Part shown: piece after piece, positions 56,627 to 64,000 of the stretch
Numbering within the stretch: position 1 is the stretch's first letter
How the letters are laid out: every line of letters starts with the position of its first letter
Source: CAWBVG01 sp963792175
GTDB taxonomy: Bacteria; Acidobacteriota; Vicinamibacteria; Vicinamibacterales; CAVVIG01
Assembly: GCA_963792175.1 (NCBI GenBank)
Contig: CAWBVG010000012.1
Span: 62,001 to 126,000, forward strand
Length of the DNA: 64,000 nucleotides
Reading direction: 5' to 3'
The notes under the pieces: generated by a model
What the model was told of the DNA's origin: nothing
The model's input: the letters and a program-made list of their open reading frames with translations, nothing else
Database searches by the model: none
Program-made: the position numbers and the translations under genes

Positions 56627-59353
56627 AGCTGCCGCTGTGGCGCCGCCGGCAGGATGCGGAGCTCGATGAAGAGCTCGCCTCGCATCTCCGCATGGCCATC
56701 GCCGATCGAATCGCCCGGGGCGAATCGCCGGAGGCGGCCAGCCAGGCTGCTCGACTCGAGATGGGCAACCTCCCCCTCATCAAGGAAGTGACTCGCGACA
56801 CCTGGGGATGGACGACGGTGGAGCAGATCCTTCAGGACATCCGCTACGCCTGCCGGACACTCCGCAAGTCGCCGGGCTTCAGTCTGGTCGCCATCATCAC
56901 GCTCGCGCTGGGCATCGGCGCGAATACCGCGATGTTCAGCGTCATCAACGCGGTCCTGCTCCGGCCGTTGCCGTTTCCCCATCCGGAACGTCTCGTGGCC
57001 GTGACGGAAACGGACCTGCGGCGCGCGCCGGGCATCCGTTCGACGTCGGTGTCGTGGCCGAATTTCTTCGACTGGCGTTCGCGCGCCCACGGCGTCGAGT
57101 CGTTGTCGGCATATCGCGACGCGGATTTCACGCTGACGTCCGGCACTCGATCGCTGCACATCGACGGCGCCGTCGTCTCGTCGGAGTTCTTCTCGACGCT
57201 CGGCGTCCAGCCCGTGCTCGGACGCGGCTTCCAACTGGAAGAGGAACGGGCCGGCGCTGACGTTGCCGTCATCAGCGACCAGTTGTGGCGCTCGCAATTC
57301 GACGCCGACCCGGCCGTCGTCGGCCGCGACATGAGGCTCAACGGTCGGCGCTTCAGCATCGTCGGCGTGATGCCGCCGCGGTTTCGGTTCCCGGTCAGCG
57401 TACCGGCGCCGCTGCTGTGGGTGACGCTCGCGTACGACGCGCGCACCGAGTCGCCGGACGACGAGCCGATCACCAAACGAGCGAGGCGCGCACTTCCTGC
57501 GGGTCGTCGGGCGGTTGCGGCCCGCGACATCGCTCGGGTCCGTGCAGTCCGAGCTCGATGTGATTGCGGCGGCGATTGCGCGCGACTACCCGGAGGATCA
57601 AGCGCGGCGCGGCGTTCGCCTCAGACCGCAGCTCGAAACGCTGGTCGGCGACCGCCGGCAGCCGCTCCTGATCCTGTTCGCGGCGGTGGGCTGTGTCCTG
57701 CTGATCGCGTGTGTGAACCTCGCCAACCTGCTGCTGGCGCGCGGCGCCGGCCGGCATCGCGAGCTCTCGGTCCGCGCGGCGCTCGGCGCGTCGCGACGAC
57801 GGGTCGTGTCGCAGCTGTTGACGGAGAGCGTGGTGTTGTCCGCGGCCGGCACGGCGTGCGGACTCGCGCTCGCGAGGTGGTGGCTCGCGGTGCTGGTGCG
57901 TCTGTCACCGGTCACGCTCCGAGGGCTCGACGAGGCGTCGATTGATGGTGCGGTTCTCGCTTTCACCGTACTGGTAGCCGTTGGCAGCGCGGTGGCCTTC
58001 GGGATGATTCCGGCGCTTCAGGCCGCGCGCAACCATCTCGCCGCCGGGCTGCAGGCGTCGATGCGTGCGAGCGCTGGCCGTTCTCAGCAGCGCATCCGCG
58101 CGGGTCTCGTGATCGCGGAGACGGCCATCGGCGTGATGCTGCTTGTCGCCGCGGGTCTGCTGCTCCGCAACTTCAACCGGCTGCTCCACACGTCGCCGGG
58201 ATTCGATCCGCAGAACGTGGTCACCGCTCGATTCAGGCTGCCGGACGCGCGCTATTCGTACCTGAAGCAGATCGCGTTCTACGAGGAACTGCTGCCTGAC
58301 ATCGCGGCCATTCCCGGTGTCCAGGCGGTGGCGGCCACGGCGCCCCTGCCGTTGAGCGGCAGCCGTTACAGCCTCAGCGTCGAGCTGACCGGATCGAAGG
58401 CGCCAGCGGCCGAGAAGCAGTCCGCGTCCTTCGGGATGGTGAGCCCTGGCTACTTTCGCGCGATGCGGGTGCCATTTCTCCGCGGTCGTGATTTCAGCGT
58501 CGCGGACAACGATGGTGCGCCGCGGGTCGCGGTCGTGAACGACAGCTTCGCGCGCGCGTATTTCGCCGGACAGAATCCGATCGGGCAGCGGATCCGGCCG
58601 GGTCTCAGCACTACGGAAAAGGAGACGCCGTGGCGCGAGATCGTCGGCGTCGTCGCCGACATCAAGCACGGCGCGCTGACGGAGTCGGACCAGCCGGCCT
58701 TGTTCGTTCCGTTCGCGCAGGGATTGATCTCGCCGCTCTATCTGATCGTCCGGACCGCCGGCGAACCGGCGGCACAGGGTGTCGCGGAAGACATTCGCAA
58801 GGCGCTGGCGCGCAAGGATCCGGAGCTCGCCTTGTACGACGTCAAGCCGCTGGATGCGTATCTGGCGACGTCGGTCGCGAGCGAGCGGTTCGAGACGCTG
58901 CTGCTGGCGGTGTTCGCCGGACTCGGCCTGACGCTCACCGCGGTGGGCTTGTACGGCGTCGTCGCGTATGGCGTCGCGCAGCGGACGCGCGAGTTCGGCA
59001 TCCGCCTCGCGCTCGGTGCGCGGTCGGGCGAGGTGCTCGGGATGGTGGTGCGCCGCGGCCTGGCGCTCGCCGGCATCGGACTCGCGGTGGGTATCGTTCT
59101 GGCGGCTGTCGTGGCGCGGCTGTTGTCGACGGCTCTCCACGGGATCGATCCATTCGACCCCGTGACGTTCGGCGCGGTGGCGGCGGTGCTGTTGGTCGTC
59201 GCGATGGTCGCGTCGTACGTGCCCGCGCGGCGCGCGACGCGCGTCGATCCGATCAGCGCGCTGCGGACGAGTAGGGTCAGATCCGAGTCGGATCGGATCA
59301 GCCGTCATCTGACCCGCCACTCTGACCCCGACTTGTGGGGTCGACCGCGCTGA
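56623..59353 (+). CDS. ADOP-like FtsX/MacB ABC transporter permease, frameshifted
   Basis: Permease of the acidobacterial 'duplicated orphan permease' type: two FtsX cores in one chain. The N-terminal cytoplasmic PadR-linked helix (WRRRQDAELDEELASHLRMA) is followed by ACRTLRKSPGFSLVAIITLA, IGANTAMFSVINAVLLRPLP, a MacB_PCD domain, then after the frameshift VGCVLLIACVNLANLLLARG and a second FtsX unit ending VASYVPARRATRVDPISALR. The frame breaks near 57480. The last 27 residues and the TGA at 59351-59353 come from the repeat element at 59270. No ATPase gene is adjacent, as usual for ADOPs. The function is unclear; efflux or envelope stress roles have been proposed for the family. Confidence 0.85.
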
Positions 59354-59361
59354 CCCCTACT
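59270..59361. repeat. 92-bp inverted-repeat element holding the stop codons of both converging genes
   Basis: AGTAGGGTCAG at 59270-59280 is inverted as CTGACCCCTACT at 59350-59361 with one extra C. GATCCGAGTCGGATCGGATC and ATCTGACCC...TCTGACCCC units lie between. The TGA of the ADOP-like permease (59351-59353) and the TAG of the ThrA-like gene (59357-59359, minus strand) both fall inside the right arm. The GGGTCAGA/TCTGACCC units relate it to the hairpin at 28196. Confidence 0.7.
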
Positions 59362-61765
59362 GCGGCAGGTAGTGCAGCAGCTTGAGGATGTCGGAGAACA
59401 CCCCCATCGCGGTTACATCCGCGCCCGCACCCGGCCCCTGCACGACCAGCGGCGTCCGCGAGTACCGCTTCGTGGTGAACGCGATGATGTTGTCGCTGCC
59501 CTTGGTGCCCGCGAACGGGTGATCCCGCGGGAACTCGCGCATCTCGGCACGCGCCCGATCGCCTTCGAGGACGCCGACGTAGCGCAACACCGCGCCGTGT
59601 GACCGGGCGCGCTCCAGCCGCCGCTGCATCGCCGCGTCGTCGACGCCGACGAGGCTGTCGACGCGGACATCCTGGATGTCCAGCTGCGAGCCCATCTGGC
59701 GCGCGAGGATCAGCAGCTTGCGTCCGACATCCTGGCCCGAGAGATCGTCGCGCGGATCCGGCTCCGTCAGCCCCATCCGATGCGCGTCCTTCACGAGCGC
59801 GCTGAACGGCGTGCCGCCGTCGAAGGTGTTGAACAGGTAGCTGAGCGTCCCCGAAAAAATTCCCTCGACCTTCACCACCTCGTCGCCGCTGGCGATGAGA
59901 TCGCGCAACGTCGACATGATCGGCAGCCCGGCGCCGACGTTCGCCTCGTAGAGAAAATGCTTGCGCCGCGCCCGCAGCAGAGCCATCAGCGCGCTGTAGC
60001 GCCGCCACGGCAGGACGTTCGCGCGCTTGTTCGGCGTGATGATGTGCAGGTTCGCGTCGACGAACGCCGGATACGCATCGACGATCGACGCGTCGGCGGT
60101 GCAGTCGACGAGCGCCGCGTTCGTCAGCTCGAGCCGCGCCAGCTCGCCGGCCAGCGCCCGCGCATTCATGCGGCGCCGCGACGCCATCAGCGTCTCGCGC
60201 CAGCGCGCCAGGCCGATGCCGTCGGCCGACAGGACGAACCGCTTGCTGTTCGCCAGGCCGATGACCTTGACGTCGAATCCCTGCGCCCGCAGGTACGCCT
60301 GCTGATCGTGGAGCTGCTGCAGCAGCGTGCCGCCGATGTTGCCGACGCCGATGATGACCAGCGCCAGCGACTTGCGCGTCTCGAAGAACGCCTGATGGAT
60401 GGCGTTGAGCGCGCGGACCTGGTGCGACGCGTCGATGACGCACGAGATGTTGCGCTCCGACGCGCCCTGGGCGATCGCGCTGATGTTGATGTTGTTGCGG
60501 CCGAGCGCGCCGAACACCTCGCCGGCGACGCCGGGGCGACCCTTCATCCCGTCGCCGACGACCGCGAGGATCATCTGCCCGGACTTTTCGTCGATCGCGG
60601 TCAGGCGGTTGTGGAACTCGAAGCGGAACTCGTCGTGGATCGCCCGCACCGCCGCCGCGGCGTCCGCCGTCTGCACGGCGAAGCAGATCGTGTGCTCGGA
60701 CGACGCCTGCGAAATCAGGATCACGTTGACCTGGCGGGCGGCGAGCGCGCGGAACAGCCGCTCGGCGATCCCCGGCACGCCGACCATCGTCAATCCGCGG
60801 ATCGTGAGCAGCGTCAGGTCGCCGACCGAGCTGATCCCCTTGGCGGGATGCCCCTGATCGCCCGTGCTCTTCGAGATCAGCGTGCCGGGGGCGGCGGGGT
60901 TGAACGTGTTCTTGATCAGCAGCGGGATCCCCTTGGCCACCGCCGGCGCAATCGCCGCGGAGTGCAGGACCTTGGCGCCGAAGTACGACAGCTCCATCGC
61001 TTCTTCGTAGCTGATCTGCGGCAGGACGAACGCCGCCGGCACCGCCTTGGGATCGGCGCTCAGCACGCCGTCGACGTCCGTCCAGATCTCGATGACCGAG
61101 GCTCCCATCGCGGCGCCGACGATGGCGCCGGTGTAGTCCGATCCGTTCCGGCCGATCGTCGTCGTCCGGCCGTCGACGGTCGAGCCGATGAACCCGGTCA
61201 CGATCGGAATGACCCGCCGGCGGCCGCGCAGCAGCGGCGCGAAGTACCGCCGCGACGCGCGATTGGTCCGGCTGAAGTTGACGTTCGCACGCGTGAACTG
61301 ATCGTCGGTGATGACGAACTCGCGCGCGTCGGCGAAGCGCGCGGGCCGGAAGCGGTGCACGTAGGCGGCGACGATCAGAGCGGAGAGACGCTCGCCGAAA
61401 CTCGCCACGACGTCCAACGCCTGCGGCGGACAATGGCCGAGCAGTTGAATGCCGTGCAACGCGTCGTGGAGCTCCGAGAGCAGCGCATCGGCCGCGACGC
61501 GGGTGCGGCGGCCGCGGCGAGGTCCGACCAGATCGTCGATCGCCGACCGATGACGCTTGACGATCGACGCCCACTCCTGTTCGTAGCGCCGGTCGCCGCC
61601 CTCCGCGAGCCGGGCGCTGTCGATCAGCTGATTGGTAATTCCCTGAAATGCCGAGACGACGACGATGAGCGGCTCCCGGCGCACTTCGTCGAGGACGATG
61701 CGGACGACGTCACGGATACGGTCGGGCGTGGCGAGCGAGGAGCCGCCGAATTTGAGAACTCTCAA
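59357..61765 (-). CDS. thrA: Bifunctional aspartokinase / homoserine dehydrogenase
   Basis: Enzyme for the first and third steps from aspartate to homoserine (threonine and methionine). The kinase domain starts at TTG 61765 with LRVLKFGGSSLATPDRIRDV (KFGGSS motif); TTIGRNGSDYTGAIVGAAM and VEIWTDVDG-type VIEIWTDVDGVLSADPKAVP follow. Two ACT domains cover about residues 310-460 (LTLLTIRGLTMVGVPGIAER, QMILAVVGDGMKGRPGVAGE). The dehydrogenase half opens LALVIIGVGNIGGTLLQQLH and contains LHIITPNKRANVLPW and VKVEGIFSGTLSYLFNTFDG. The TTG overlaps the STAS stop (TTGA). The stop lies in the repeat element at 59270-59361. Full length (about 802 residues) and intact. Confidence 0.93.
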   Translation of the reverse strand: MRVLKFGGSSLATPDRIRDVVRIVLDEVRREPLIVVVSAFQGITNQLIDSARLAEGGDRRYEQEWASIVKRHRSAIDDLVGPRRGRRTRVAADALLSELHDALHGIQLLGHCPPQALDVVASFGERLSALIVAAYVHRFRPARFADAREFVITDDQFTRANVNFSRTNRASRRYFAPLLRGRRRVIPIVTGFIGSTVDGRTTTIGRNGSDYTGAIVGAAMGASVIEIWTDVDGVLSADPKAVPAAFVLPQISYEEAMELSYFGAKVLHSAAIAPAVAKGIPLLIKNTFNPAAPGTLISKSTGDQGHPAKGISSVGDLTLLTIRGLTMVGVPGIAERLFRALAARQVNVILISQASSEHTICFAVQTADAAAAVRAIHDEFRFEFHNRLTAIDEKSGQMILAVVGDGMKGRPGVAGEVFGALGRNNINISAIAQGASERNISCVIDASHQVRALNAIHQAFFETRKSLALVIIGVGNIGGTLLQQLHDQQAYLRAQGFDVKVIGLANSKRFVLSADGIGLARWRETLMASRRRMNARALAGELARLELTNAALVDCTADASIVDAYPAFVDANLHIITPNKRANVLPWRRYSALMALLRARRKHFLYEANVGAGLPIMSTLRDLIASGDEVVKVEGIFSGTLSYLFNTFDGGTPFSALVKDAHRMGLTEPDPRDDLSGQDVGRKLLILARQMGSQLDIQDVRVDSLVGVDDAAMQRRLERARSHGAVLRYVGVLEGDRARAEMREFPRDHPFAGTKGSDNIIAFTTKRYSRTPLVVQGPGAGADVTAMGVFSDILKLLHYLPQ

Positions 61766-62139
61766 GTGAAGATCGGGTTGATGTCCTCGTCGTCGTCTCG
61801 ATCGACGAAGCTGTCGATCGCCGCGTCCTCGGACTCGAACGACTCGAGCACGGCGAGCAGCTTCGTGGTCTTCAGGACGGTGTGGCTCTTGGGTTGAAGG
61901 TTCAGGAGCTTGACGTCGCCGTTGCGTTTGCGGACCGTGACGTACTTCCACGCGACCGCGCCGACGCCGGCGCTATCCAGGTACGTCACTTTCGCGAAGT
62001 TGAGCAGAATCCGCGTGCCACCGCGATGGCCCAGGGTGTTCATCAATTCGACGAACGGCGTGACGCCGTCCTCGAGGACCAGGCGGCCCTCGAGGTCCAG
62101 GATAATCACGCCGCGGACCTCACGCTGGGTAATCTGCAT
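61762..62139 (-). CDS. STAS-domain anti-sigma-factor antagonist
   Basis: A 125-residue single STAS domain. ITQREVRGVIILDLEGRLVL and NFAKVTYLDSAGVGAVAWKY include the conserved phosphorylatable Ser in YLDSAGVGA, as in SpoIIAA/RsbV. It would reverse an anti-sigma kinase when dephosphorylated; no kinase or phosphatase gene is nearby. Its TGA overlaps the TTG start of the downstream thrA-like gene, an unusual coupling of a stress-response switch with amino-acid biosynthesis. Confidence 0.88.
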   Translation of the reverse strand: MQITQREVRGVIILDLEGRLVLEDGVTPFVELMNTLGHRGGTRILLNFAKVTYLDSAGVGAVAWKYVTVRKRNGDVKLLNLQPKSHTVLKTTKLLAVLESFESEDAAIDSFVDRDDDEDINPIFT

Positions 62140-62186
62140 AACGGCAACGCAGCGGTGATTCTAGCATCTGCCACGTGTTTCGTGAC

Positions 62187-63996
62187 CTAGGTCTCGAGCG
62201 CCGTCGGCCGCTTCAGGTGGAAACCGGCCGCGTCCTGATACGCCTTCGCCAGCGCGATCACGCTCCATCTCGCCGAACGGCCGCCCGTAGAACACCGCGT
62301 TGGTCGGGCTGCCGTTCTCGGCGAATCCGTTGGGAATGTTGATCGCCGGATAGCAGGCCAGGTTGGCCATCGCGAAATGGCGCTGCGTCGGGCTTTGCGG
62401 TCGCGGCGGTTCGCCGGTCGCCGCCCCAGGCGGCGTCGTCGCATCGGGTGCGGTCGTCCCCGTCGCTGCCGCGCCGCGGCCGCCGCGCCCGCCTTCGCCG
62501 CCGGTGCTGTTCGACGCGACGACGTAGACGTCGACGTCCGCGGTCGCCTCGGCGAGCTGCGTCATCATCATCATGCGGGCGCGCTGCAGCTTCAGGTATT
62601 CGACCGCCGGTACCAGCCGGCCGTTGTAGCGCCCGCCGCCCCGGGCCTCTTTCATCTTTCCGGTGCGCGCGGGCTCGTCGAAGAACACCGCCGACTCGAC
62701 GCCGATCGCGCTGATGCCGTTGATGTTGAACGGCGTCTCGGGCACGGTCACCGGAATCAGGTTGGACACGCCGATCGATCGCAGCGTGTCCAGCGTGCGC
62801 GCCGCGTTGCGCTTCGCGTCGGCGTTCGTGAGCTCGTCGAACGACGACTGAATGATGCCGACGCGCAGCTTCTTGACATCGAGCTGCGCGTTCCAGTTGA
62901 ACGGGATGTCCGACACGCTCATGTCGCGTCCGTCAGGCTTCGCGATCGCCTGCATGACGATGGCGCAGTCCTCGGCATAGCGGCAGAGCGGGCCGAGGCG
63001 ATCCTGCGTCCACGACAGCGCCATGACGCCATATCGGCTGATGCGGCCGAACGTCGGCCGCAGCCCGGCGAGGCCGCAGCGCGCGGCGGGACTCAGAATC
63101 GAGCCGCTGGTCTCGGTGCCGATGCCGAATCCGATGCAGCCGGCGGCCGTCGCCGACGAGGGGCCGGCCGATGAGCCGCTCGATCCCTGCGCGAGATTCC
63201 ACGGGCTCTTGGTCTGGCCGCCGAACCATTGATCGCCGCTGGCGAGCTCGCCGGTGGCGACCTTCGCAATCAGCACGGCGCCCGCGTCGCGCAGCATCTC
63301 GACGACGCTGGCGTCGTAGTCGAACGACTGCTCCTTGAACGCCGGCGATCCCCAGGTGGTCTTGTAGCCTTTGACGGAGATGATGTCCTTGGCTCCCCAG
63401 GGAATGCCGTGGAGCGGTCCTTTGTACTTGCCGGCCGCAATCTCCGCGTCCGCGCGCGTCGCCTCGGCCCGCCCGTAGTCGTCGAGGAACGTGACCACGT
63501 TGTTCAGTTTGGCGTTGTAGCGATGGAGACGCGCCAGATACATCTCGGTGAGCTCGACCGAGGTGACCTGGCGCGTGCGAATCAGCTCCGCGAGATGACG
63601 GACCGGCCAGAACGCGGCGTCCTCGAGATTCGCCGGACGCTTCACCGCCGGCGCGGCGCTCAGCCGAAACGGCAGCTTCGTCCGATTCACCTCGATGCCG
63701 GGGACGATCGCGCTGAAGTGAAACGGCGGCGACACGTCGTTCGGAATGTGGATCGTCCGCAGCTCCTCGTAGCGGGTGAGATTCTGATTGGCGGCGTCGA
63801 CCATGCTCTTCACGTCGGCCTCGGTGAACTCGAGACCGGACAGCTTCATCGCGTCGGTCACCATCGCCGCGGTGAGCTTCTTCGCGTCCGCGTCCTGCAT
63901 CCGCGCCCACAGAATTCCGGGCGCCAGCGTCCCGCCAAGGCCCATGCTGGTGAAGTAGGCGAGGAATCGTCGCCTCGTTTCATTCAGGTTCGTCAT
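62187..63996 (-). CDS. Exported amidase-signature hydrolase, frameshifted at C-terminus
   Basis: Amidase-signature enzyme. ATG 63996 begins MTNLNETRRRFLAYFTSMGL, an Arg-rich, twin-arginine-like leader. The triad is Lys in PWGAKDIISVKGYKTTW, then QGSSGSSAGPSSATAAGCIG, then GIGTETSGSILSPAARC. The middle and C-terminal parts are in one frame to near 62270. A frame change there leads to AKAYQDAAGFHLKRPTALET and a stop at 62187. A Gly/Arg/Pro low-complexity linker lies near 62400-62500. Related to the amidase at 48141-49899. Substrate unknown. Confidence 0.83.
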
Positions 63997-64000
63997 GCGG

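Noticed and set aside
59780..61897. Long plus-strand open frame opposite thrA.
   Set aside because: Arg/Asp-rich low-information product mirroring the thrA codons; no ribosome-binding site or domain.
1..64000. CRISPR array, tRNA or rRNA gene, prophage.
   Set aside because: No regular spacer-repeat arrays, cloverleaf sequences, rRNA segments or phage genes were recognised by eye. A tRNA scan was not possible.

Overview
The window is a GC-rich, densely coded bacterial chromosome segment. Several features point to Acidobacteriota, probably a Vicinamibacteria-like (subdivision 6) lineage. These are an Oar-like TonB receptor with an N-terminal carboxypeptidase-regulatory domain, two CRTAC1/ASPIC-UnbV FG-GAP proteins, a PadR plus FtsX/MacB-type (ADOP-like) permease operon, paired secreted PQQ dehydrogenases, several DUF885 proteins, a Reg_prop/Y_Y_Y sensor kinase, and many exported amidases and hydrolases. 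This is inferred from gene content; no rRNA or marker gene is present. I saw no tRNA, CRISPR array, phage or intact transposase.

Layout. 1-6 kb: GH106-like glycosidase, amino-acid permease, cysteine-desulfurase-like PLP enzyme, DUF885-like lipoprotein. 6-11.6 kb: M20 lipoprotein read through into a MacB-type ATPase, then two FtsX permeases. 11.6-18.2 kb: a roughly 280-bp palindrome, small lipoprotein, CRTAC1 protein, Reg_prop histidine kinase and NarL-type regulator. 18.2-26.6 kb: two small secreted proteins, then a minus-strand TonB receptor/TPR/CRTAC1 operon and a cytochrome c. 26.7-36.4 kb: CapA-like protein, DUF885, and a minus-strand operon of Gfo/Idh dehydrogenase, DUF885, peptide-binding protein and two Dpp permeases, all heavily frame-broken. 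36.4-43.7 kb: exported PLP aminotransferase, secreted protein of unknown function, PQQ dehydrogenase, DUF1326/DUF2182 pair, cupin-MBL fusion. 43.7-56.1 kb: hybrid kinase, membrane sulfatase, amidase, creatininase-like protein, small zinc-ribbon protein, phosphoesterase, second PQQ dehydrogenase, ferredoxin. 56.2-64 kb: PadR/ADOP operon, bifunctional aspartokinase-homoserine dehydrogenase coupled to a STAS protein, second amidase.

Two things stand out. First, several families of short palindromic repeats are scattered through the window. One is a 162-bp MITE-like element with perfect 18-bp terminal inverted repeats. Another (core CGCCTTCGC...GCGAGGCAGGC) occurs both between genes and, twice, inside genes without breaking the frame. 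A third supplies the stop codons of two converging genes. Second, about half the genes need one or more frameshifts to join otherwise well-conserved segments, worst at 26.7-36.4 kb and 53.3-55.6 kb. Conserved protein sequence and start/stop overlaps survive on both sides of the breaks, so consensus indel errors are more likely than true decay. Frame-broken genes are listed as CDS over their full inferred extent.

Themes: uptake and breakdown of peptides, amino acids and glycosides at the cell surface (TonB receptor, Dpp transporter, amidases, DUF885, M20, permease, GH106), efflux-type ABC complexes, periplasmic quinoprotein oxidation, and two-component sensing.
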